Position numbers and translations under genes: made by a program. The notes below the pieces were generated by a model. The model saw only the letters and a list, made by a program, of their open reading frames with translations. It did no database searches and was not told where the DNA came from. From Pseudomonadota bacterium (GTDB lineage: Bacteria > Desulfobacterota > BSN033 > WVXP01 > G020346125), in NCBI GenBank assembly GCA_030608745.1, contig JAUWDQ010000113.1:1-8515 (forward strand): DNA of 8,515 bases, given 5' to 3'. The number at the start of each line of letters is the position of its first letter. Position 1 is the first letter of the stretch. This document shows positions 1-6,427 of this stretch, in pieces.

Positions 1-1
1 G

Positions 2-310
2 AGCATGCGCCTCGCCCTAGGAGGCAGGCTGAAAGTCGCCACCACCCTTGGCTACGGCCCCCGTTTCCTGCACTCCACCGGCCAACTGCACAAGGGCGAT
101 GGGACCAAGGGGCTTTTCATTCAGATTACCAATACTCCGGAGAGTGATATCGCTATCCCCGGCGAGCCATATAGTTTTGGCACCCTCATCGCCGCACAGG
201 CGCTGGGGGACTATAAAGCCCTTGCCGACCGCGGACGTCGCCTCATGCGCTTCCACATCAAGGGGGATGTAACGGTCGGGTTGAAACAATTACGCGATAG
301 TCAGTTCTGA
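2..310 (+). CDS. Bifunctional transaldolase / glucose-6-phosphate isomerase, C-terminal end (partial at 5')
   Basis: Only the last 102 codons are in the window; the frame is open at the left edge, so the ATG at 5 is an internal Met and not the start. The visible part carries the run GYGPRFLHSTGQLHKG followed by IPGEPYSFG and a tail LGDYKAL..RGRRLMRFHIKG. This matches the C-terminus of the fused transaldolase/phosphoglucose isomerase proteins (usually over 900 residues) better than stand-alone Pgi. The Lys of QLHKG is the expected conserved active-site-region lysine of the isomerase half. The enzyme would be cytoplasmic, interconverting glucose-6-P and fructose-6-P (isomerase half) and transferring dihydroxyacetone units between sugar phosphates (transaldolase half). 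It lies 23 bases upstream of the molybdopterin gene and in the same direction as zwf and pgl, which supports a sugar-phosphate operon. The transaldolase half is inferred from family resemblance only, since it lies outside the window. Confidence 0.85.
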   Translation, partial: SMRLALGGRLKVATTLGYGPRFLHSTGQLHKGDGTKGLFIQITNTPESDIAIPGEPYSFGTLIAAQALGDYKALADRGRRLMRFHIKGDVTVGLKQLRDSQF

Positions 311-333
311 AGATAAGGATAAGGGTTGAAGAC

Positions 334-990
334 ATGGAGACCCGAAGACAGTTTGCCAAATGGGCAATGAGAGGTCTTGTAGGCCTTGGCCTTCTTCTCG
401 GATCACCCTTGTCGGGGGCCCAATGGGCCTGGGCCAAGACCAAAAGGGTCATTCTGCCCAGAGGAACAAAAAGGGAAAGCCTCGTCAATAGAAACCCGGC
501 GGATCTGGATGCCAGCAATCTCGAGGTAACCCCGTTGAAGGATTTTGGAACCATGGGGTTAACGGATCAAGAGGTGAACCTCGATACGTGGCGCCTGGAG
601 ATTGGGGGACATGTTGGAAAGCCCCTCAGTCTTGGCTACTCCCAACTCACTGACCTCCCATCCATCGAGAGGAACGTTTTGCTGATCTGTCCGGGGTTTT
701 TCGCGAACCACGGTACATGGAAAGGCATCTCCATTAAGGAGTTGCTCCAAAGGGCGGAGATCAAGGATGGAGTCACCCATGTTACCGTACGAGGCCCGAA
801 AGGTCCCTATGAAAAGGTGGTAAGGTACCCCATAAAGGATGTTGTGGCCAACAAAGTTTTTTTGGCCTATAAGATTAATGAAAAAGACCTTCCCCAGAAG
901 CACGGTTTTCCGCTGCGTGTGGCGGCGGAAGATTACTATGGATATGACTGGGTGAAGTATGTGGACCGGATTACGGCCGACAAGATCTAG
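334..990 (+). CDS. Tat-exported sulfite-oxidase-fold molybdopterin-dependent oxidoreductase
   Basis: A 218-residue protein whose N-terminus has a twin-arginine motif (TRRQFAK, R4-R5), a hydrophobic stretch at about residues 13-28, and an AWA site at 32-34 suitable for signal peptidase, so export of the folded cofactor-loaded protein is expected. Residues about 85-215 match the sulfite-oxidase/MsrP-type molybdopterin domain: DTWRLEIGGHVGKP, then LLICPGFFANHGTWKGI with Cys119 as the probable molybdenum ligand, then GFPLRVAAEDYYGYDWVKYV near the end. It is short: only the Mo-cofactor domain is present, with no dimerisation domain or haem domain. The substrate cannot be read from sequence; small S- or N-oxide compounds are typical of the fold. 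A purine-rich AAGGATAAGGG lies 8-18 bases before the ATG. It sits between two sugar-phosphate genes with no obvious metabolic link to them. MsrP itself is possible, but the sequence around the Cys differs from the MsrP motif I know. Confidence 0.82.
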   Translation: METRRQFAKWAMRGLVGLGLLLGSPLSGAQWAWAKTKRVILPRGTKRESLVNRNPADLDASNLEVTPLKDFGTMGLTDQEVNLDTWRLEIGGHVGKPLSLGYSQLTDLPSIERNVLLICPGFFANHGTWKGISIKELLQRAEIKDGVTHVTVRGPKGPYEKVVRYPIKDVVANKVFLAYKINEKDLPQKHGFPLRVAAEDYYGYDWVKYVDRITADKI

Positions 991-1059
991 CGTCCCAATC
1001 CTCGATGTGTATCAATGAGATGCGCTCCATAGCTCACACATTGACGAAGTGGGAAGAAG

Positions 1060-2649
1060 ATGGCTGGTCACCTCGGAAAGGGAGAAGAAACCTTGGAGAC
1101 GATAGTCAAAAGCAAGGCCCCGGATTTGGGCATCCCTCCTGGAGCCTGTGTGATCGAGGGTAGCCTTGATCCCTGTACCATCCTTATATTCGGTGCCTCC
1201 GGTGACCTAACCGCCAGGAAACTGGTTCCGGCTCTCTATAACCTGTATCTGAACGATGGATTGCCCAAACCATGCCTCATCGTCGGCTGCGCCCGCAAGA
1301 AATGGACCCGCAGTGACTTCCAAGGGAGAATGGAAAATGCGATCAAAAAGGCTGGTAATATGGACACCTCAAAATGGCCCTCCTTCGCAGCTTCTCTCTA
1401 TTTCCATCCCCTCGAGTATGATTCCCCCCAATCATTCAAAAAACTTGCCGATTTCCTGAGAGATATCGATAAGAAAGGCTCCACGGGGGGAAACAGGATC
1501 TTTTATCTTGCCATTCCCCCGTTCCTTTACAAGGCGACTGCCCAAATGCTCGGTCGGGCGGGTCTTTCGGTCAAAAGCGCAAGGGGAAACGGGTGGTCGC
1601 GGATCGTCGTTGAAAAACCCTTTGGCAGGGATCTGAAAACAGCCATTGACCTCAATCAAACCCTTCATGAAAGCTTTCAAGAAAACCAGATCTACCGGAT
1701 TGATCATTACCTGGCCAAGGAAACGGTCCAGAATATGATGATTTTCCGCTTCGGCAATACCATCTTCGAACCAATCTGGAACCGCGAATACATAGATTAT
1801 GTCGGCATTATTGCTGCTGAGACACTGGGTGTGGAACATCGGGCAGGATACTACGAACAGGCTGGTGTCTTAAGGGACATGTTCCAGAACCATATGATGC
1901 AGCTCTTGGCCCTGACGGCCATGGAACCGCCTTCCCTTTTCGAGGCTGACCGGGTGCGGGATGAGAAGGTTAAGGTATTTCGATCCCTCAAGCCCCTCGC
2001 CAACACCGGTCAGGAGGAGAATCTCATCCTGGGGCAATATGCCTCGGGAACCATCGATGGTAAAAAGGTACCGGGTTACCGGGATGAATCCGGCGTAAAC
2101 CCCGAATCCCTCACACCAACCTTTGCCATGATGCGGGTTTTTATCGACAATTGGCGCTGGCGAGGCGTGCCCTTCTACATGGTCTCGGGCAAACGGCTGC
2201 CCAAGAAGCTCACCGAGATCGTCATCCAGTTCAGAGGGGTCCCCCACTCCATGTTCCGAACCATCCTTGGGGAACATATCATGGCCAACCAGTTGATCCT
2301 AGGGGTTCAGCCCGATGAAAGGATAACCTTGACTTTTCAGACAAAAAATCCAGGAGCGACGTTCTGTTTGCGATCGGTCACCATGGATTTTAACTATTAT
2401 CAAAATTACAGTGGCCCCATACTCGATGCATATGAAAAAGTGCTCCTGGACTGTATCCAGGGGGATCACTTGCTCTTCTGGCGACAGGATGGGGTTGAAC
2501 TCTGTTGGTCTTTTCTGTCACCGATACTGGAACAGTGCGAAACTTGTCCCGAACGGGCGGAACAACTTCACCTTTATGAATCCGGGACTTGGGGGCCCCA
2601 GGCCACCCAAGCATGGATGAGGCAGATTACAGGTAGTAGATTGAGGTAG
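1060..2649 (+). CDS. zwf: Glucose-6-phosphate 1-dehydrogenase
   Basis: Cytoplasmic first enzyme of the oxidative pentose phosphate pathway: glucose-6-P plus NAD(P)+ to 6-phosphoglucono-1,5-lactone and NAD(P)H. From the 1060 start it has 529 residues. The dinucleotide-binding motif IFGASGDLTARK is at 43-54, EKPFGRD at 185-191, and the substrate/active-site signature RIDHYLAKE at 213-221 (D215 and H216; the family more often has G where A219 stands). FQNHMMQL supplies the catalytic-base His at 278. The C-terminal beta-sheet domain is complete, including the late HLYESGTWGP segment. About 35 residues precede the nucleotide-binding fold. An in-frame TTG at 1093 has a better ribosome site (AAGGGAG, 1078-1084) than the ATG at 1060, so translation may start there, giving 518 residues. 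It is followed after 29 bases by the AhpD-like gene; its lactone product is the substrate of the Pgl encoded at 4080. Confidence 0.96.
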   Translation: MAGHLGKGEETLETIVKSKAPDLGIPPGACVIEGSLDPCTILIFGASGDLTARKLVPALYNLYLNDGLPKPCLIVGCARKKWTRSDFQGRMENAIKKAGNMDTSKWPSFAASLYFHPLEYDSPQSFKKLADFLRDIDKKGSTGGNRIFYLAIPPFLYKATAQMLGRAGLSVKSARGNGWSRIVVEKPFGRDLKTAIDLNQTLHESFQENQIYRIDHYLAKETVQNMMIFRFGNTIFEPIWNREYIDYVGIIAAETLGVEHRAGYYEQAGVLRDMFQNHMMQLLALTAMEPPSLFEADRVRDEKVKVFRSLKPLANTGQEENLILGQYASGTIDGKKVPGYRDESGVNPESLTPTFAMMRVFIDNWRWRGVPFYMVSGKRLPKKLTEIVIQFRGVPHSMFRTILGEHIMANQLILGVQPDERITLTFQTKNPGATFCLRSVTMDFNYYQNYSGPILDAYEKVLLDCIQGDHLLFWRQDGVELCWSFLSPILEQCETCPERAEQLHLYESGTWGPQATQAWMRQITGSRLR

Positions 2650-2661
2650 ATTGGTTTTCCG

Positions 2662-2670
2662 AAAGGAGGG
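2662..2670 (+). promoter_or_regulatory. Strong Shine-Dalgarno site of the AhpD-like gene
   Basis: AAAGGAGGG ends 8 bases before the ATG at 2679 and is close to a full complement of the 16S rRNA 3' end. It is the strongest ribosome site visible in the operon, suggesting that this small protein is made at higher levels than its neighbours. Confidence 0.85.
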
Positions 2671-2678
2671 ATAACATC

Positions 2679-3011
2679 ATGGAAACCTATTATGACCCGC
2701 AGGACCTTCCGAAGTTCGAGGAGATCACAGAGGACGCATCAGAACTGGGCAAAAAGTTCTTCGACTACTATGGTGCTGTATTCGCCGAAGGGGATCTCAC
2801 CGAGAGGGAGAAAGCCCTCATTGCCCTTGCGGTAGCCCATACTATTCAGTGTCCCTACTGCATTGATGCCTACACTCAGACTTGTCTGGAAAAGGGGTCC
2901 AACTTGGGAGAGATGACAGAGGCCATCCACGTGGCCGTTGCCATACGAGGAGGTGCTTCCCTCGTCCATGGGGTCCAGATGCGCAAGATTGCCAAGAAAC
3001 TATCCATGTAA
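2679..3011 (+). CDS. AhpD-like (carboxymuconolactone decarboxylase family) protein, arsenosugar-associated type
   Basis: A 110-residue, all-helical protein of the CMD/AhpD fold, cytoplasmic, with no signal peptide. The core reads LTEREKALIALAVAHTIQCPYCIDAY, with the redox pair C58-P-Y-C61, followed by the EAIHVAVAIRGGASLVHG helix typical of the fold. It resembles the small 'arsenosugar biosynthesis-associated peroxidase-like' proteins encoded beside ArsS. Classical AhpD has a proton-relay His four residues after the second Cys; here that position is Tyr65, so classical alkyl-hydroperoxidase chemistry is doubtful and a thiol redox or thiol-transfer role is as likely. It starts from a very strong ribosome site and ends 15 bases before arsS, so the two are almost certainly co-translated. 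Inference: it may supply or regenerate thiols for the radical SAM protein or handle its thiol-reactive substrate. The family call is firm, the role is not. Confidence 0.88.
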   Translation: METYYDPQDLPKFEEITEDASELGKKFFDYYGAVFAEGDLTEREKALIALAVAHTIQCPYCIDAYTQTCLEKGSNLGEMTEAIHVAVAIRGGASLVHGVQMRKIAKKLSM

Positions 3012-3026
3012 AAAAGGGATAACCAA

Positions 3027-4040
3027 ATGTGTGCTGAGCCATTAATGCAAAACACCCTTAAGCCGTTAGAAAAGAATGCCTTGTCCGTGGAGTCCTTTCG
3101 TCTGACCCTCTCGAGGCATGGGCTTGAGCTAACCCGTGGCCATACAAATACCTTACAGATCAACGTGGGTCTGCTCTGTAACCAAGCGTGCCGCCACTGT
3201 CATCTGGAAGCCGGGCCCAACCGCATGGAGGTGATGGACGCGAAGACCGTGGATGAGGTAATAGCATTTGCCCAACGGGGCCATTTTCAGGTAATCGACA
3301 TTACCGGCGGGGCGCCGGAACTGAACCCGAACCTGACCGACATGATCGAGAGGCTCTCACCCCTTGCGCCGAGGATTATGCTCCGTTCCAACCTCACCGC
3401 CCTGACCGATGGGAAGCGTGATTCCCTGGTGGACGTCTGCAGAAAGCACCGCACCGTGATCGTGGCGTCCTTCCCTTCTCTCAACACGACCCAGGCGGAA
3501 GCCCAGCGGGGAAAGGGGATATTTGACAAATCCATACTCACCCTAAAGAGGCTCAATTCCATTGGATACGGACACGATGGATCGGATCTTGAGCTTGATT
3601 TGGTGTCCAATCCCACCGGTGCCTTTCTTCCCGCCTCACAGGTCCAGGAAGAGAAGAGGTTTCGCCGCGATCTCCAAAAAAAGTGGGGAATCACCTTCAA
3701 TCATATCCATACCTTTGCCAATGTCCCCCTGGGAAGATTTCGCCAGTGGCTCAGGCATTCGGGCAACCTTGAAAAGTACCTTCAGAACCTCGCTTCGCAC
3801 TTCAATCCCTGTGCTGTGGAAGGGCTCATGTGCCGCACGCTCATCTCCGTCTCATGGGATGGATATCTCTATGACTGTGATTTTAATCTGGCCAAAGGGC
3901 ACTATATGGGTGGGCGGAAGATCCACATTTCTGAAATGGATGGGGCCCTTAAACCGGGAACTCCCATTGCTGTGTCGGACCACTGCTATGCCTGTACAGC
4001 GGGCTCAGGTTTTACCTGAGGGGGGGCCATTGTGGCCTGA
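3027..4040 (+). CDS. arsS: ArsS-type radical SAM selenoprotein (in-frame TGA at 4017-4019 read as selenocysteine)
   Basis: Radical SAM protein of the ArsS family, which in characterised organisms uses S-adenosylmethionine to attach a 5'-deoxyadenosyl group to methylated arsenic on the way to arsenosugars. The N-terminal core has the cluster motif C51-NQA-C55-RH-C58 and an SAM-region motif DITGGAPELN at 91-100. The C-terminal Cys-rich domain has C262, GLMC at 269, SWDGYLYDCDFN (C284) and DHCYACTAGSGFT (C320, C323). The conventional frame stops at TGA 4017-4019 after 330 residues, but the next codons read GGAIVA before a TGA at 4038-4040. GSGFT-U-GGAIVA matches the family tail, where a Cys or Sec precedes a GG(A) segment. 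I therefore call Sec331 and a 337-residue protein. A GU-loop hairpin follows (separate entry). Weak ribosome site AAGGGAT before the ATG. Arsenic as substrate is inferred from the family; no arsM is in view. Confidence 0.87.
4004..4020 (+). repeat. Perfect inverted repeat enclosing the recoded TGA
   Basis: CTCAGGT (4004-4010) and ACCTGAG (4014-4020) form a perfect 7-bp stem with a TTT loop, and the selenocysteine TGA lies in the right arm. The hexamer CCTGAG recurs at 4036-4041 around the second TGA, so the left arm CTCAGG could pair with either copy. It could compete with the SECIS hairpin. It may also be a by-product of codon choice. Confidence 0.5.
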
Positions 4041-4052
4041 GTTCAGGTCATA
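4020..4052 (+). promoter_or_regulatory. Candidate bacterial SECIS element downstream of the arsS UGA codon
   Basis: Directly after the UGA comes a G-rich run, then a hairpin: 4031-4039 (UGUGGCCUG) pairs with 4044-4052 (CAGGUCAUA) through nine pairs, two of them G-U, leaving the apical loop AGUU at 4040-4043. The GU in the loop lies 22-23 bases after the UGA, within the spacing of known bacterial SECIS elements and near that of E. coli fdhF, where SelB recognises a loop GU. The element lies inside the recoded tail and overlaps the true stop at 4038-4040. Folding was done by eye. Confidence 0.65.
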
Positions 4053-4079
4053 TCTCGGATACACCGGATGTGATATGAA

Positions 4080-4850
4080 ATGAAGCCAGAGGTACAACGC
4101 TACCGCAACTTTGAGGCCCTTAGCAGCGCGGCTGCTGAGTTCACCTGCAGGCTGGCCGGGGAATGCGTGGAAAAGCACGGTATTTTTACGGTTGCTCTTT
4201 CGGGCGGCAATACCCCTCGGCCATTGTATGAAGCCCTGGCCAAACCGCCCTTTAACACCAGGATCCCCTGGCGCGGCATCCACCTTTTCTGGGGAGACGA
4301 ACGCTGTGTGTCGTCGGATCATCCGGAAAGCAATTTCGGGATGGCCTTTCGTGCGCTGGTTTCAAAGGTACCCATCCCCTCCCAAAACGTTCATCGCATA
4401 CCGGCGGAGATAGAGCCCCCCGAGGATGCGGCAGAAGCCTACGAGAAGATCCTCCGTGAATTCTTTGAGCCCTCGGTCAAAAAGAATACGCATTCCAACG
4501 CTCCCTGCGGGAGCGAACGCTTCCCCTCTTTTGATCTGATATTGTTGGGGGTCGGAAAAGACGGACACACCGCTTCCCTTTTCCCGGGTGACCAAGCCGT
4601 GGAGGAGGAAAAACGCTGGGTGGCGGCGGTTCGTGCGCCCCATAGCTCTCCCCCTGTTCCCCGAATCACCCTGACCCTTCCAGTGATTAACAGGGCCCAA
4701 TGTGTTTTATTCATGGCGTCGGGATCCGGCAAGAGGGAAGTGATTCGCTCGATTTTGGAGGATTTTTCTCCGGCAACTCGATTGTATCCTGCCGCCAGGG
4801 TGAACCCTGAGGGCAGGCTGATCTGGCTGATTGATGAAGGGGCGGCATGA
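4080..4850 (+). CDS. pgl: 6-phosphogluconolactonase
   Basis: A 256-residue cytoplasmic enzyme of the DevB/SOL type that hydrolyses 6-phosphogluconolactone, the product of Zwf, to 6-phosphogluconate. Family landmarks appear in order: VALSGGNTPRPLYEAL at 38-53, IHLFWGDERCVSSDHPESNFGMA at about 67-89, FDLILLGVGKDGHTASLFPG at 151-170, and PPVPRITLTLPVINRA at 191-206, ending with RLIWLIDEGAA. The stretch about 131-149 before FDLILLG (KKNTHSNAPCGSERF) is longer than the short linker usual here and contains a perfect DNA palindrome (separate entry). The start at 4080 has no strong ribosome site; it lies 39 bases after the recoded stop of arsS, so coupling to arsS termination is possible. Its separation from zwf by the arsenosugar pair is unusual, since zwf and pgl are often adjacent. 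Confidence 0.95.
   Translation: MKPEVQRYRNFEALSSAAAEFTCRLAGECVEKHGIFTVALSGGNTPRPLYEALAKPPFNTRIPWRGIHLFWGDERCVSSDHPESNFGMAFRALVSKVPIPSQNVHRIPAEIEPPEDAAEAYEKILREFFEPSVKKNTHSNAPCGSERFPSFDLILLGVGKDGHTASLFPGDQAVEEEKRWVAAVRAPHSSPPVPRITLTLPVINRAQCVLFMASGSGKREVIRSILEDFSPATRLYPAARVNPEGRLIWLIDEGAA
4499..4515 (+). repeat. GC-rich perfect palindrome inside pgl
   Basis: CGCTCCC (4499-4505) and GGGAGCG (4509-4515) form a 7-bp stem with a TGC loop. It falls in an extra-long, poorly conserved linker of Pgl (residues about 140-146), as expected of a small palindromic element tolerated in a surface loop. There is no T-run after it and it lies mid-gene, so it is not a terminator. Whether copies exist elsewhere in the genome cannot be seen here. 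Confidence 0.5.
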
Positions 4851-4894
4851 CCCCAAAAGGGACTGGGAATCCGATCTGAGCGGATCTCCAGCTG

Positions 4895-6295
4895 GTGACA
4901 ATGGGCTCGATGATAGGTTTCGGCAATTCTCTGGAAGCAAAACGACCTCGGCATTCCACCTGGGCAAACCCCGGTCGTGAAGGCCTTGTCATTTTCACGC
5001 GGTATCCCGAGCCCGGAAAGACCAAGACCCGCCTCATTCCCTCCCTCGGGCCGGATGGAGCCGCGGGACTCCACCGTAAAATGACCGAACGCACCCTGAC
5101 CCTTGCAAGACAGCTCCGGAGTTATCGCCCCGTTTCCGTCGAGGTTCGCTATGAAGGTGGTAACAAACGTCTCGTGGAACAGTGGCTCGGGGCGGATTTC
5201 ACTTATCGCCCCCAGGGAAGGGGAGATCTTGGCGAGCGCATGGCGCGCGCATTCCACGAGGCTCTTCAAGCCGGACTGGACCGGGTTGTCCTGGTGGGGA
5301 CTGATATACCAGATATCACGGTTGGGATCCTCCTGCGGGCCTTTGAAAACCTGAGATACACAGATTTGGTACTCGGACCTGCCCGGGATGGCGGCTACTA
5401 TTTGATCGGGTTGCGCCAGGGCTTTCCCCAACTATTCGTTGATATGCCCTGGGGGACGGCAAAGGTCCTGGAAAGGACCGGGCAGATTGCAGACGACCTC
5501 GGGCTTTCGGTGGTGCACTTGGAGACCCTCGACGACGTGGACCGTCCGGAGGACCTCCACCTATGGGAAAAAGCAACAAAACATATGCCTAAACCTCATC
5601 TCCTCCCGCGTATTTCCATCATTATCCCGACGCTCAACGAGGCAGCGAATCTCGTCACAATTCTGGAGAGCACCCGGAACGCCTCCGATGTGGAGGTGAT
5701 CGTCGTCGATGGAGGGAGCACCGATGAAACAGTTGACGTCGCAAGGGACTGGGGCACAAAGGTGCTCACCATCGAACCCGGGCGTGCCAGGCAGATGAAT
5801 GCCGGCGCCGCTCGGGCCACGGGCGACGTGCTCCTCTTTCTGCATGGCGATACGCGCCTGCCCAGGGGGTATGAGAATCACATCCGGAAGATCCTGGCGC
5901 ACCCACGGGCTGTAGCTGGAGCTTTTCGGCTACGGGTCGATGCAAATCTTTCCGCGCTTCGGATCATGGAGAGGTTGGTCAACCTGCGATCACGGCGCCT
6001 TCAATTCCCTTACGGCGACCAGGCGATCTTCCTGAGAGCGGATCTGTTCCGGGAAATGGGCGGTTTTCCGGACATGCCGATTATGGAGGACTTTGAGCTG
6101 ATTCGACGGCTTCGTCGGCGGGGCCGCATTGTGATAGCCCCCGTTCCCGTCCTTACATCGGCCCGCCGCTGGGAGAACCTCGGCATCGTACGAACAACCC
6201 TCATCAATTATGCCATACCTCTGGCCTACTATTTGGGGGCTTCACCGTCGCTCCTCGCCCGATGGTACCACGGGAAACGGGGAATTCAAACATGA
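4895..6295 (+). CDS. Fused rSAM/selenodomain-associated glycosyltransferase (TIGR04282-like plus TIGR04283-like domains)
   Basis: A 466-residue cytoplasmic protein with two nucleotide-sugar-transferase-fold domains. Domain 1 (about 29-226) is DUF2064/TIGR04282-like: LVIFTRYPEPGKTKTRLIP at 31-49, LVGTDIPD at 133-140, GPARDGGYYLIGL at 161-173, and a closing TLDDVDRPEDL. Domain 2 (about 238-462) is a family-2 GT-A enzyme of the TIGR04283 type: ISIIIPTLNEAANL at 240-253, VIVVDGGSTDET at 268-279, GRARQMNAGA, the metal/nucleotide-site FLHGDTRLP at 315-323, FPYGDQAIF, and MEDFELIRRLRRRG at 397-410. Both families are named for co-occurrence with ArsS-type radical SAM/selenodomain proteins and are usually separate genes; here they are one frame with a linker of about 12 residues. 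GTG at 4895 is the longest start, with ATG codons at 4901 and 4910 as alternatives and no clear ribosome site to decide. Probable role: attaching a sugar to, or otherwise processing, the ArsS product. Acceptor and donor are unknown. Confidence 0.9.
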   Translation: MTMGSMIGFGNSLEAKRPRHSTWANPGREGLVIFTRYPEPGKTKTRLIPSLGPDGAAGLHRKMTERTLTLARQLRSYRPVSVEVRYEGGNKRLVEQWLGADFTYRPQGRGDLGERMARAFHEALQAGLDRVVLVGTDIPDITVGILLRAFENLRYTDLVLGPARDGGYYLIGLRQGFPQLFVDMPWGTAKVLERTGQIADDLGLSVVHLETLDDVDRPEDLHLWEKATKHMPKPHLLPRISIIIPTLNEAANLVTILESTRNASDVEVIVVDGGSTDETVDVARDWGTKVLTIEPGRARQMNAGAARATGDVLLFLHGDTRLPRGYENHIRKILAHPRAVAGAFRLRVDANLSALRIMERLVNLRSRRLQFPYGDQAIFLRADLFREMGGFPDMPIMEDFELIRRLRRRGRIVIAPVPVLTSARRWENLGIVRTTLINYAIPLAYYLGASPSLLARWYHGKRGIQT

Positions 6296-6427
6296 GGAAT
6301 GTTCCCCAAAACAGAACTCCCGTATCCTCGTCAGACTTTCTAAGAGGACCTGTGAAGAGCCTCCATAATCTCAAATTATCCAAGGATGATGTAACCAATT
6401 CTCCCCTGTGGCCCGGCATCTGGAACG
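6296..6427. other. Convergent intergenic gap
   Basis: This gap lies between the ends of the glycosyltransferase fusion and the minus-strand VOC gene. It holds a short inverted repeat, GGAAC-GTTAT-GTTCC at 6422-6436, at the end of the VOC gene, without a following T-run on either strand. I see no convincing intrinsic terminator for either gene. Confidence 0.5.

Noticed and set aside
1011..1044. TCAATG...CATTGA inverted repeat and a TTGACG before zwf as a promoter/operator
   Set aside because: The repeat is imperfect and short, and no -10 sits at the right distance from TTGACG.
4038..4073. Further readthrough of arsS at the second TGA to the third in-frame TGA at 4071
   Set aside because: The following residues (VQVISRIHRM) do not resemble the family tail, and the second TGA lies inside the proposed SECIS stem, too close to be recoded by it.
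4439..5431. Long minus-strand open frame of 330 codons across pgl and the glycosyltransferase fusion
   Set aside because: It is antisense to two well-supported genes, has no family-like motifs and no ribosome site; GC-rich coding DNA commonly gives such shadow frames.
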